Assembly (NCBI GenBank): GCA_965116965.1
Contig: OZ220743.1
Span: 1,922,001 to 1,986,000, forward strand
Source: Aldehydirespirator sp965116965
Lineage (GTDB): Bacteria; Actinomycetota; Acidimicrobiia; Acidimicrobiales; Aldehydirespiratoraceae
Length of the DNA: 64,000 nt
Direction of reading: 5' to 3'
A program made the position numbers and the translations under genes. The first letter of the stretch is position 1. Every line of letters begins with the position of its first letter. The notes below the pieces were generated by a model that saw only the letters and a list, made by a program, of their open reading frames with translations, made no database searches and was not told the DNA's origin. This document shows positions 8,705-16,966 of this stretch, piece after piece.

Positions 8705-10693
8705 GTGAACCGCGACCAGTCCGCTCGGCCTCTGAGCCCCGGCGTCCAAGGCCACCTCTGGGTCGAGGGGCCGTCCGCGGAGGGGCCGACCGCTCCAGAC
8801 GAGGACCCGGCGGGGCTCGAGGAGGGTTCTTCGGCATCCGGCGAGGCTCACCCGAGCAGGGCTGAGGATGCCACCCCGGTGCTGGTCGTTCGGGTGTTGC
8901 CCGACGTGGTCGGTCTCGACAAGACCTTCGACTACGCGGTGCCCGATGCCTGGCACGTCGACGGGCGCGCCGAGCGGCTCCGGATCGGCACGATCGTGCG
9001 CATCACTCTGGGCGGCCGGCGGCTGCGGGGCTGGGTCACCGAGTTGGACGTCGATCCGCCTCCTGACGTCGAGCTCCAGCCCTTGTCCCGGCTGACCGGC
9101 ATGGGGCCGCCCGCCGACGTCGTGAACCTGGCCGGCTGGGCCGCGTGGCGCTGGGCCGGGCGCCCGGTGCATCTGCTGAGAGCCGCTTCGCCGCCCCGGG
9201 TGGTCATCAGACCGGCACCGGCCCGGCCCGCCGCAGGTGCGGCCGTCGGCTCGGCCCAGACCTACGACGGCTTGTTCGAGCGTTCGGGTGGCGTGGTCGT
9301 CGGCGGGAGTCGGGGTGAGCGCAACCGGGCCGTCGCCGGCGGCGCGGCGTGCGAGCGTTCCGGTGCAGTGACCGTTCTGCGGTGCCCGCCTGGCGACAGC
9401 GGCGCGCCGATCGTGCAGGCCGCGGCCCGCCGCGGTGACGCGCTGGTCGTCGTGCCCACGTTGGCGGACGCACGTCGCGTCGCGGCAGGCCTTAGACGGC
9501 AGGACGTGCGGGTCGCGCTTGGTTTCGACGACTGGGCCGTGGCCGCCGCAGGAGCAACCGTCGTCGGAACCCGCACCGCGGTGTGGCTGCCGATGCCGCG
9601 CCTGGCCGCGGTGGTCGTGCTCGACGAGCACTCCGAGAGTCTCCAGAGCGAGCAGGCGCCGACGTGGCACGCCCGCGACGTGGCCCTGGAGCGGGCTCGG
9701 AGAGCGGGCGTGCCGGCCGTTCTGGTCTCGCCCGTCCCCACGCTGGAGGCCCTCGAGGCTGGTGAGCTGAGGACGGTCGATCGGACCGCCGAGCGCGACG
9801 GCTGGCCTGTGGTCGACGTGCTGGACCGCCGGCTCGACGATCCGGTCCGGGGTGGCCTGTTCGCCGAGGGGCTGCGCGGTCGCTTGGCTGCCGCCCAAGG
9901 GAGAGTTGCCGTAGTGCTCAATCGTAAGGGACGGGCCCGGCTGCTGGCGTGCAAGGCCTGCGGCGAGCTGGTCCGCTCCTCCGACGGCCGGGCGCCGATG
10001 CGGCTTGTCGACGATGATCTGGTCGCGGCCGACGGCAGTGAGCGCCGGCCGGTGGTGTGCGCGGAGTGCGGCTCGACGGTCCTGCGCAACCTTCGTATGG
10101 GCGTGACCCGGGCCCGTGAGGAACTCGCCGCGCTTGTGGGCGAGCCGGTGGGGGAGCTGACCTCGGAGGCAGGCACCCTTGGCCCGGAGCGGATCGTGAT
10201 CGGCACCGAGGCCGTGCTCTGGCGGATGCCGTCGGCGGCCGCGGTGGTGTTCCTCGACTTCGACCAGGAGCTTCTGGCTCCCCGCCAGCGAGCCGCGGAG
10301 CAGGCGCTGGCGCTGTTGGCGCGCGGTGCCCGTCTGGCGGGGGGACGCCGGAGCGGTAGTCGTCTCGTGATCCAGACCCGCCAGCCCGACCATCCGGTCG
10401 TGGCCGCCGCGGTCAGAGCCGATCCCTCGATCGTGTCCACCGTCGAGCGGGACCGGCGCCGGGCTCTCGGCCTTCCTCCCTACGGTGCCCAGGCCAAGGT
10501 CTCCGGCCCGGGCGCGCCGGCGTTCGTCGAAGCGCTGCGAGCAGCCTCCGACACCGCGGTCCGAATCCGGGGCCCGTCGAGCGGGCAGTTCCTGCTGCGG
10601 GCCCGCCGCCATCAGCCGCTCCTGGACCTTCTGGACCGCACGCCGCGGCCGGCCGAGCGGCTGCGAGTCGAGATCGACCCCCTGCGGGTCTGA
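8705..10693 (+). CDS. priA: Primosomal protein N' (PriA), actinobacterial helicase-degenerate form
   Basis: A replication-restart protein. The N-terminal DNA-binding domain is recognisable from about residue 55 (VLVVRVLPDVVGLDKTFDYAVP), and the C-terminal part has the PriA-type cysteine region (ACKACGELV, then VVCAECGSTV) and LPPYGAQAKVSGPG near the end. The helicase core is degraded: no Walker A GxGKT/S is present and the DEEH box reads DEHSE. This matches actinobacterial PriA proteins, thought to have lost ATPase activity. The first 50 or so residues are an unconserved extension partly encoded by a box B-like sequence (CGCTCGGCCTCTG near 8729), so the true start may lie downstream. Confidence 0.88.
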   Translation: MNRDQSARPLSPGVQGHLWVEGPSAEGPTAPDEDPAGLEEGSSASGEAHPSRAEDATPVLVVRVLPDVVGLDKTFDYAVPDAWHVDGRAERLRIGTIVRITLGGRRLRGWVTELDVDPPPDVELQPLSRLTGMGPPADVVNLAGWAAWRWAGRPVHLLRAASPPRVVIRPAPARPAAGAAVGSAQTYDGLFERSGGVVVGGSRGERNRAVAGGAACERSGAVTVLRCPPGDSGAPIVQAAARRGDALVVVPTLADARRVAAGLRRQDVRVALGFDDWAVAAAGATVVGTRTAVWLPMPRLAAVVVLDEHSESLQSEQAPTWHARDVALERARRAGVPAVLVSPVPTLEALEAGELRTVDRTAERDGWPVVDVLDRRLDDPVRGGLFAEGLRGRLAAAQGRVAVVLNRKGRARLLACKACGELVRSSDGRAPMRLVDDDLVAADGSERRPVVCAECGSTVLRNLRMGVTRAREELAALVGEPVGELTSEAGTLGPERIVIGTEAVLWRMPSAAAVVFLDFDQELLAPRQRAAEQALALLARGARLAGGRRSGSRLVIQTRQPDHPVVAAAVRADPSIVSTVERDRRRALGLPPYGAQAKVSGPGAPAFVEALRAASDTAVRIRGPSSGQFLLRARRHQPLLDLLDRTPRPAERLRVEIDPLRV

Positions 10694-10734
10694 TACGACG
10701 GTGCCGTCAATGTCATGCATGGCATAGTTGTTGT

Positions 10735-11008
10735 ATGAGGCGACCGGCCCGAGCTGGTGCTCACCGGCGACCCCGTCGCGGACCGCATCGGCGCAGTCGT
10801 CGTGGCAGCGTTGACGAGAACGCGCCGAGGCTTGACTTCGGAGTTGCCCCTGACAGCGGCCTCTGATGGCGTGCCGACGGACTGTCTCGTCAACTTCGAT
10901 ACCGTCCACACCTTGCCCAGAGAGGCGTTCCGCCGGCCGGTGGCCATGCTCGGTCCAGCCAAGCTGGAGGAAGCCTGCCAAGCCCTCAGAGCCGCCACTG
11001 GTTGCTGA
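10735..11008 (+). pseudogene. MazF/PemK-type endoribonuclease toxin, 5'-deleted relic
   Basis: The frame from about 10739 encodes LVLTGDPVADRIGAVVVAAL, then a central stretch ending VPTDCLVNFDTVHTLP, and AFRRPVAMLGPAKLEEACQA, which reads like the body of a MazF-family toxin. The family's N-terminal RRGEIWW-type block is missing: an ATGAGGCGA start at 10735 is in another frame and runs straight into the body, and the body frame has a TGA at 10736. The simplest reading is a small deletion that fused the start codon region to the interior out of frame. No antitoxin gene is seen upstream. A shortened product from GTG 10757 could still be made but would lack active-site residues. Confidence 0.7.
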
Positions 11009-11022
11009 GAGAGGTAGATCCT

Positions 11023-11562
11023 CTACGGGTGTGTCTGGTCGGGTGCCGTCCACTGCTGGCGGCGGGCCTCGTAGATGGCGATGGCGGCCGCGGCGGCCAC
11101 GTTCAGGGAGCCGACCCGTCCGAGCTGGGGGACGAAGCCCACCTCGTCACAGCGTTCCAGCGTGCCGGCCGACAGACCGCGGTCCTCGTGGCCCAGAACC
11201 AGGGCCACCGGGCCGGAGAGGTCCAGTTCGTGCAGCGGCCGAGCCTTGGCGGCCAGCTCCACCCCCACGATCCGGTATCCGCCGGCCCGGGCCGCCTCCA
11301 CTGCCACAACCGGCTCGTCGAAGCGGCTCCACGTCACGTATCGCTGAGTGCCCAGCGACGTCTTGGCCACCTTGGGCTCGTCCGGTGACGTACTGGCACC
11401 GAGGTAGAGGTGCTCCACCCGCTCGGCTGCGGCCGTGCGGACGATCGCGCCCAGGTTGAACGGGTTCTGCACCCGGTCGAGCACCAGCGCTAGGCGCTCG
11501 TGGCTCTGCCGGCGCCACTCGCGGTGCAGCCGTTTCAACCCGGTGGAATCAAGCTGGTTCAT
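11023..11562 (-). CDS. SpoU/TrmH-family RNA 2'-O-methyltransferase
   Basis: A 179-aa SAM-dependent ribose methyltransferase of the SPOUT (trefoil-knot) class. Motif 1 appears as LDRVQNPFNLGAIVRTA (residues 28-44), motif 2 as VALVLGHEDRGLS near 125, and motif 3 as VGSLNVAAAAAIAIYEA near 155. The short N-terminus without an L30e-like domain resembles tRNA Gm18-type enzymes, but the substrate cannot be fixed from sequence. The ATG overlaps the stop of the upstream methyltransferase gene by 4 bases (ATGA), so the two form an operon. Confidence 0.87.
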   Translation of the reverse strand: MNQLDSTGLKRLHREWRRQSHERLALVLDRVQNPFNLGAIVRTAAAERVEHLYLGASTSPDEPKVAKTSLGTQRYVTWSRFDEPVVAVEAARAGGYRIVGVELAAKARPLHELDLSGPVALVLGHEDRGLSAGTLERCDEVGFVPQLGRVGSLNVAAAAAIAIYEARRQQWTAPDQTHP

Positions 11563-12197
11563 GTCGCCGCTGCTCCGACGGGCCGGACCTCGAGCACCCG
11601 GTAACCCGACCGCGAAACCAGTCGGTCCACCATGTGTCCCCTGCCGGCCAGCCAACGGGCCAGCGAGTCGCTGCCGAGGTGGCGGTGCACGACGAGGTGG
11701 GCCCGCCCGCCGGTCGCGAGGCGGTCGAGCCAGGTGGCCAGCAAGCTGTGAAGGGCGTCCTTGCCGACGCGGATGGGGGGATTGCAGAGGATGCGGTCGA
11801 AGCGGCGCGCCGGGTCCACCTCGTCGGGGCGCGCCACCGTCACGTTGCCGACGCCGTTGCGCCTGGCATTGCCGGCCGTGATGCTCAGCGCCCGCTCGTT
11901 GACGTCCACCGCCAGCACTTCGGCCGCGGGGGAGCGCAGCCCGGCGACGCAGGCGATGGGACCCCAGCCGCATCCCAGGTCGAGCACGCTCCGGTCGTCG
12001 GTGGTCAGCGGCGGCGCCTCGAGAAGCAGCAGACGCGTGCCTGCGTCCAGCCGGTCGGGCGAGAACACCCCTGAATCGGTGATGAATCTCAGCTTCATCC
12101 CACCGATGTTCACCGCGATCGTGCGAGGTGCGGCGGCTGCAGCCGGCTCGGCCTCGAAGTACTGGCCGCTGGCGGGCTGGGAGGCGGGATCGGCCAC
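11559..12197 (-). CDS. RsmC-like SAM-dependent methyltransferase
   Basis: A 212-aa class I methyltransferase with the layout of the catalytic half of RsmC (16S rRNA m2G1207): GVFSPDRLDAGTRLLLL, then the SAM-binding loop VLDLGCGWGPIA (about residues 70-81), AVDVNERAL, and the catalytic NPPIRVGK near residue 140. The N-terminal duplicated domain of enterobacterial RsmC is absent, as in many actinobacterial homologues. It is divergently oriented from def with only 24 bases between start codons, so the promoters must overlap or lie within the genes. Confidence 0.85.
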   Translation of the reverse strand: MADPASQPASGQYFEAEPAAAAAPRTIAVNIGGMKLRFITDSGVFSPDRLDAGTRLLLLEAPPLTTDDRSVLDLGCGWGPIACVAGLRSPAAEVLAVDVNERALSITAGNARRNGVGNVTVARPDEVDPARRFDRILCNPPIRVGKDALHSLLATWLDRLATGGRAHLVVHRHLGSDSLARWLAGRGHMVDRLVSRSGYRVLEVRPVGAAAT

Positions 12198-12221
12198 GTC
12201 GCGACGGTAGCCTCAACCGTC

Positions 12222-12782
12222 GTGGCCCCCTACGACATACGCATAATCGGTGATCCGGTCCTGCGCCGCCGCGCCGCCGACGTCAGCGACGTCGATGCCG
12301 GCCTGGTGCGCATCGTGGAGGGGATGGTCGAGACCATGTACGCCGCGGAGGGGGTCGGGCTGGCCGCTCCCCAGATCGGGGTGCAGAAGCGCTTGTTCGT
12401 CTGGGATCTGGGCGACGGACCGCGCACCATCGTCAACCCGCAGATCGTCGAGTCCGACGGCGAGTGGGTCTACGACGAGGGGTGCCTGTCCGTGCCGGGG
12501 CTGTCGTGGGAGATCGTCAGACCCAAGCAGGTCCACGTCATCGGCCGTGACCTGGACGGCAACGAGATCTCGGTGGAGGCTGACGAGATCGAGGCCCGCC
12601 TGTTCCAGCACGAGCTGGACCACCTCGACGGGACGCTGCTCATCGAGCGGCTCGACGAGGCCACCCGCAAGGCCGCTCTGCGCACGCTGCGCGAGCTGGG
12701 GATCGGGTCCGGCTCGACGACGGCGAAGCGGCCGTCGGAGGTAGGAGGGGACGCGACTTCGGGCGGCCTGCGTCTGCTGTGA
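12222..12782 (+). CDS. def: Peptide deformylase
   Basis: Removes the formyl group from nascent proteins. The three metal-site motifs are intact: GVGLAAPQIG near residue 46, EGCLSVPG near 87 and QHELDHLDG near 129 (Cys and two His ligands plus the catalytic Glu). The C-terminal 25 residues are a poorly conserved tail. GTG 12222 gives the usual start just before IRIIGDPVLR. It is followed by fmt and rsmB; def-fmt-rsmB is a common operon for initiator formyl-Met handling. Confidence 0.95.
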   Translation: MAPYDIRIIGDPVLRRRAADVSDVDAGLVRIVEGMVETMYAAEGVGLAAPQIGVQKRLFVWDLGDGPRTIVNPQIVESDGEWVYDEGCLSVPGLSWEIVRPKQVHVIGRDLDGNEISVEADEIEARLFQHELDHLDGTLLIERLDEATRKAALRTLRELGIGSGSTTAKRPSEVGGDATSGGLRLL

Positions 12783-12837
12783 GGGCGGGCAGCGTCCGAG
12801 TGCGTAGGTTCTAGCTGCTCGCGATGAGGCGTCTCGT

Positions 12838-12944
12838 TTCCCGCTCTTGTTCGCTGCGCTCACGGGCCGCTCGGGCCACGGCCTCGCTCGGGGCTGTGCG
12901 AGGCCCGCAATAGGTTGCGGCCCGCCCGCTCGGCCTCTGGGCCG
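12838..12944 (+). repeat. Dispersed bipartite repeat, copy 2
   Basis: Box A (about 12839-12890) differs from copy 1 mainly by GCTGCG for GCTTCG. The variable middle contains a small inverted repeat (GGCCCGCAATAGGTTGCGGCC). Box B (CGCTCGGCCTCTG, about 12928-12940) lies inside the first codons of fmt as annotated. The element separates def from fmt. Confidence 0.85.
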
Positions 12945-13838
12945 GCGCGCGTCGTCTACTTCGGCACACCGGAAGTGGCGGTTCCGCCCCTGCAGGCCCT
13001 GTACCGCGCCGGTCACGACGTGGCGCTGGTGGTCACCCGTCCTCCCAAGCGGAGGGGCCGGCGCCAGGCCCCCACCTCCTCGCCGGTGGCCGCCGCAGCC
13101 GCCGATCTGGGACTGGCCGTCACCTGCAATCTCGCCGACGCACTGGAGGTCGGGGCCGACCTGGGCGTAGTCGTCGCCTACGGCGAGCACATTCCTGACG
13201 AGGTTCTAGAACGACGCCGCACGGTGAACCTGCACTTCTCGCTGCTGCCCCGCTGGCGGGGGGCGGCGCCGGTGGAGCGTGCCATCCTTGCCGGCGACAC
13301 CGAGACCGGAGTCTGCCTCATGGATGTGGCCGCCGAGATCGACGCCGGGGGCGTGTACCGGCGGGCGTCCACGCCGATCGAACCGCACGAGTCCGCCGAC
13401 GAACTTCGGAACCGGCTCTGCGAGCTGGGCGTCGGGCTGCTGCTGGATGCCCTGAGCGAGGGGTTCGGTGATCCGGAGCCGCAGTCGGGTGAGACGACCT
13501 GGGCCGACAAGATCACCTCCCCGGATCTGCGGATCGACTGGTCCGCGCCCGCGGAGCATGTCCTGCGGCTGGTGCGGGTCGGCGGTGCCTGGACCACGGT
13601 GAGGGGCCGGCGACTCAAAGTCGTCCAGGCCGGGCTCGCCCTCGACGCCGACCGGAGCGGCCACGCCGGCACGATCCTGCTACGACCGGGATCCGGTGAC
13701 GGTCCCTCGGTGGTGGTCGCCGCCGGGGTCGGCGCGGTGGAGTTGCTGACAGTGCAGTTCGAGGGACGGGCCGCAACCTCGGCCCGCGACTGGCTCAACG
13801 GCGCCCGCATCGCCGGCGGCGAGCAGTTCGAGCAGTGA
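12915..13838 (+). CDS. fmt: Methionyl-tRNA formyltransferase
   Basis: Formylates initiator Met-tRNA. The N-terminal transferase domain shows VVYFGTPEVAVPPL, VVVAYGEHIP (family VVAYG.ILP) and LHFSLLPRWRGAAPVERAI, with the active-site His of the SLLPRWRGAAP loop region. GETTWADKI marks the junction to the C-terminal tRNA-binding domain. Standard Fmt proteins begin 1-3 residues before the VVYFGTP strand, but no ATG or GTG is available there. The nearest usable codon is TTG 12915, and the extra 10 or so residues are encoded by box B of the dispersed repeat. It overlaps rsmB by 4 bases. Confidence 0.92.
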   Translation: MRPARSASGPARVVYFGTPEVAVPPLQALYRAGHDVALVVTRPPKRRGRRQAPTSSPVAAAAADLGLAVTCNLADALEVGADLGVVVAYGEHIPDEVLERRRTVNLHFSLLPRWRGAAPVERAILAGDTETGVCLMDVAAEIDAGGVYRRASTPIEPHESADELRNRLCELGVGLLLDALSEGFGDPEPQSGETTWADKITSPDLRIDWSAPAEHVLRLVRVGGAWTTVRGRRLKVVQAGLALDADRSGHAGTILLRPGSGDGPSVVVAAGVGAVELLTVQFEGRAATSARDWLNGARIAGGEQFEQ

Positions 13839-14995
13839 GTAAGTCTCGCCGCCGGGACCGACCCGCCGGCGACCAGGAGCCCGCCTCCGACGCCCGGGAG
13901 GTGGCGCTCGAGGTGCTGGTTCGGGTGGACGCGGGGGGCGCGTACGCCAATGTGGTCCTTCCGGCAGCGCTCAAGAAGACTGATCTTGACGAGCGCGACC
14001 GAGCCTTCGCCACCGAGCTCGTCTACGGCGTCACCCGCCGTCGTCGGGCCCTTGACTGGGCTCTGGAGGCGTTCCTGGTCGCGGAGCCGCCGCCGCCGGC
14101 AAGGGCGGCGCTACGCATGGGCGCCTACCAGATCATCGAGTTGGGCACACCGGCCTACGCGGCTGTGTCGGCCACCGTCTCGGCTGCACCCCGCCGGCAT
14201 CGCGGGCTGGTCAACGCGGTGCTGCGGCGGGTTGCCGACGCCGGCGTGCCGGACTGGCCCGACGACCCGACCCGGCTCAGCTACCCGGACTGGATAGTCG
14301 GCACCCTTGTTGACGACCTCGGCCGCTCCACTGCACTGGCCGCGCTCGAGTCGATGAACGGCCCAGCCCAATGGCGCCGCCGCTCGGACGGCTACGTGCA
14401 GGACCTGAGCTCGCAGCTGGTGGTGGACGCCATCGAGGCGCAGGAGGGCGCTCTGGTGGTCGACCTGTGCGCCGCGCCCGGCGGCAAGGCCACCGCGCTG
14501 GCCGCACGCAGCGCGACCGTGGTCGCCTGCGACTCGCACCGGGGCCGGGCCGGCCTGCTCGAAGCCAACCGGCGTGCTCTCGGTGTCGAGTCGATGCTGG
14601 CCGTGGTCGCCGACGGCCGGCACCCGCCGCTGCGACCGGACCGGTTCGACGTGGTGCTGGTGGACGCGCCGTGCAGCGGTCTCGGGTCCCTGCGGCGCCG
14701 TCCCGACGCGCGCTGGCGTATCGAGCCATCGGCCGTTGGGAGGCTGGCCGAGTTGCAGAGAGCCTTGCTCGATGCCGCTGCCGGCCTGCTGCGCCCCGGC
14801 GGGCAGCTCGTCTACAGCGTCTGCACACTGACTGCCGCGGAGACCTCGGCGGTTGCCGCGCACGTCTCCCGCGACGACCGCCTGGAACTCCGGCCACCCC
14901 CGCGAGAGCCGTGGCTGCCGCACGGTGACGGCGCGATGCTGCTCCCCGACGCCGACCACGACGGCATGGCCCTGTTCCGCTGGCGCCGGCGCTGA
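13835..14995 (+). CDS. rsmB: 16S rRNA (cytosine-967-C5)-methyltransferase
   Basis: Methylates C967 of 16S rRNA. It is a two-domain protein: an N-terminal NusB-like RNA-binding domain (residues 20-140; ERDRAFATELVYGVTRRR) and a RsmB/NOP2-type methyltransferase domain (about 170-385) with VDLCAAPGGKATAL, DAPCSGLG (catalytic Cys in a PC pair) and SVCTLTAAE (second Cys). GTG 13835 overlaps the fmt stop. The stop codon overlaps the first arm of a palindromic repeat array. Confidence 0.93.
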   Translation: MSKSRRRDRPAGDQEPASDAREVALEVLVRVDAGGAYANVVLPAALKKTDLDERDRAFATELVYGVTRRRRALDWALEAFLVAEPPPPARAALRMGAYQIIELGTPAYAAVSATVSAAPRRHRGLVNAVLRRVADAGVPDWPDDPTRLSYPDWIVGTLVDDLGRSTALAALESMNGPAQWRRRSDGYVQDLSSQLVVDAIEAQEGALVVDLCAAPGGKATALAARSATVVACDSHRGRAGLLEANRRALGVESMLAVVADGRHPPLRPDRFDVVLVDAPCSGLGSLRRRPDARWRIEPSAVGRLAELQRALLDAAAGLLRPGGQLVYSVCTLTAAETSAVAAHVSRDDRLELRPPPREPWLPHGDGAMLLPDADHDGMALFRWRRR

Positions 14996-15185
14996 ATTGG
15001 CAGCGGTTGGATCCCGTTCGGGCGTTGGTGGCTGCCAGATTCGGTTGATGGGCCGGTGGCGGGTGTGAATTGGCAGCGGTGGGTTCCCGAATGGGAGTCG
15101 GTGGCTGCCAGTTCGGCCGGGGCTGGCACCGTGTTCTGGCTTTGGCAGGGTTGTGCACGGTATGCGTGCATTGTGCTGCCGGTTC
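14994..15185 (+). repeat. Tandem palindrome array, 3 units of about 73 bp
   Basis: Three imperfect palindromes of 46-49 bp start at 14994, 15067 and 15140, an exact 73-base period with 24-25-base spacers. Units 1 and 2 have outer arms GAATTGGCAGC and GCTGCCAg(a)TTC and an inner G/C-rich hairpin (CCCGAATGGG in unit 2). Unit 3 has the inner hairpin TGCACGGTATGCGTGCA seen in the array after the rRNA operon. The array fills the 230-base gap between rsmB and the next gene and may act as RNA hairpins at the rsmB transcript end. Confidence 0.85.
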
Positions 15186-15228
15186 GGCCGGGGCGACGAG
15201 GGCAGGCGGCCGTGGATAGGGTCGGGAC

Positions 15229-15729
15229 GTGACGAACGGGGGCGACTCCGGGATGGAGGCCAAGGTGCTCACCGTGTCCGACGGGGTGGTGGAGGGCACC
15301 CGGCAGGACCGCAGCGGCGAGGCGCTGGAGGCGTACCTGTCATCGGCGGGCTGGACAGTGGTAGAGCGGTCCGCCATCGCGGACGGAGTCGACTCGGTGG
15401 CGGGGGAGTTGCGGCGCCTGGCCGGCGGGTTCCACGGGCTCATCGTCACCACCGGCGGCACCGGCTTCGGGCCCCGCGACGCCACCCCGGAGGCAACCAA
15501 GGCCGTGCTCGACCGGGAGGCGCCGGGCCTGGCCGAGGCCATGCGCCTGGTCAACCCGCTGGGCCGGCTCTCCCGCGGCGCCGCCGGCACGATCGGCACC
15601 GCGCTGGTGCTCAACACGCCGGGCTCGTCTAAGGGCTGCGTGGAGGCGGTGGAGGCGGTGGTCGACGTCGTCGGCCACGCCGTCCGACTCCTGGTCGACA
15701 ACTACGACCCTCACCCCCACGGCGGGTGA
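15229..15729 (+). CDS. MoaB/Mog-family molybdopterin-binding protein
   Basis: A 166-aa single-domain protein of the MoCF_biosynth fold, which binds molybdopterin and in MogA adenylylates it before molybdenum insertion. Key features are VLTVSDGVVEGTRQDRSGE at the N-terminus, the signature TTGGTGFGPRDATPEATK near residue 83 and LPGSSKG-like TPGSSKGCVEA near residue 130. It stands alone after the palindrome array, with no other molybdenum genes nearby, so assignment to Mog rather than MoaB is open. Confidence 0.88.
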   Translation: MTNGGDSGMEAKVLTVSDGVVEGTRQDRSGEALEAYLSSAGWTVVERSAIADGVDSVAGELRRLAGGFHGLIVTTGGTGFGPRDATPEATKAVLDREAPGLAEAMRLVNPLGRLSRGAAGTIGTALVLNTPGSSKGCVEAVEAVVDVVGHAVRLLVDNYDPHPHGG

Positions 15730-15748
15730 GCGGGCCGCGCCCCGGGCC

Positions 15749-16870
15749 ATGACCCTGCGGGACGACCGGCCCGGTCCCACCGCCTCGCCCAAGGGCGCCG
15801 CCTCCAACCGCTGGGACGGGGCCATGGCCAAGGCCATCGAGGCGGCGTCGACGGTGCGGCACCTCACCAGCCCCAACCCCTGGGTTGGAGCAGTGCTGGT
15901 CGCCCCCGGCGGCAGCGCCTACACCGGCGCCACCAGCCCGCCCGGCGGGCTCCACGCCGAGCGGCATGCCCTGGCTCTCGCCGGTGCGGCTGCGAGGGGC
16001 TCAACGCTTGTGACGACCCTCGAGCCCTGCGACCACCACGGCCGCACGCCGCCCTGCACCGAGGCGATCATCGGAGCCGGTGTGAGCCGAGTGGTGATCG
16101 GCGTGCTCGACCCCGACCAGCAGGTGTCGGGCGCGGGCGCGGCCCGGCTGCGGGCGGCGGGAATCGAAGTGCAGGTCGGCGTGAGGTCCGGAGACGTCTC
16201 ACGCCAGTTGTTGCCCTACCTCCATCACCGCCGCACCGGCCGGCCCTGGGTGGTGGCCAAGCTCGCGGCCAGCGCCGACGGCCGCACCGCCGCGCCGGAC
16301 GGCACGTCGCAGTGGATCACGTCGCTGGAGGCCCGTACCGACGGTCACCGCCTGCGGGCTGCCTCCGACGCGGTGATAGTCGGCGCGGGCACGGTCCGAG
16401 CCGACGATCCCAGCCTCATCGTGCGTCACTGGACCCCGCCGGGCGGGCGGGTGTGGAGCGACGGCGCCGAGCCCGTCGACGTGGTCCAGCCCCGCCGGGT
16501 GGTGGTCGGCGCGGCCCCGGCCGGCGCCCGCGTCCATCCCTGCCTGCAATGGGACGGCCCCCTCGACGGTCTGATCGGCCACCTCGGCAGCGAGGGGGCG
16601 CTACAGGTCCTGGTCGAGGGTGGCGCGGCGGTGGCCGGCGAATTCGTGCGGGCCGGGCTGGTCGACAGCTTCGTCGTGCACCTGGCGCCGGCCCTCTTCG
16701 GCGGCGACGACGGGACTCCGATGCTGTCGGGGCCCGGCGCCCCGTCCATCGGCAGCATCGTGCGAGGCTCGATCTCGGCGGTGGAGCGCCTCGGCCCCGA
16801 CGTGCGAATCGACGTGACCGTCGGCGGGGCGCGGGTGGGGGAGTCGGCAAGGGGCGGCGCCGGGGACTGA
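15749..16870 (+). CDS. ribD: Bifunctional diaminohydroxyphosphoribosylaminopyrimidine deaminase / reductase
   Basis: Carries out the second and third steps of riboflavin synthesis. The N-terminal deaminase domain has SPNPWVGAVLV, the zinc motif HAERHAL (His and catalytic Glu) near residue 71 and EPCDHHGRTPPC with the two Cys ligands. The C-terminal reductase domain starts near RPWVVAKLAASADGRTA and has DAVIVGAGTVRADDP and LVEGGAAVAGEF (NADPH site). The remaining riboflavin genes are not in the window, and no FMN-riboswitch-like leader is visible in the 19-base gap before it. Confidence 0.94.
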   Translation: MTLRDDRPGPTASPKGAASNRWDGAMAKAIEAASTVRHLTSPNPWVGAVLVAPGGSAYTGATSPPGGLHAERHALALAGAAARGSTLVTTLEPCDHHGRTPPCTEAIIGAGVSRVVIGVLDPDQQVSGAGAARLRAAGIEVQVGVRSGDVSRQLLPYLHHRRTGRPWVVAKLAASADGRTAAPDGTSQWITSLEARTDGHRLRAASDAVIVGAGTVRADDPSLIVRHWTPPGGRVWSDGAEPVDVVQPRRVVVGAAPAGARVHPCLQWDGPLDGLIGHLGSEGALQVLVEGGAAVAGEFVRAGLVDSFVVHLAPALFGGDDGTPMLSGPGAPSIGSIVRGSISAVERLGPDVRIDVTVGGARVGESARGGAGD

Positions 16871-16966
16871 CCGTCGGCGGGGGTAACGACAAGGGGCAGG
16901 GAGGCGGGCGGGGGCCGGTAGCCTCGCGTGGTCGGAAACGCCGCCGTCGACCGCCCAGGACCGCAG

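Noticed and set aside
15730..15748. FMN riboswitch before ribD
   Set aside because: The gap is only 19 bases, and no RFN-like conserved blocks are visible in or before it.
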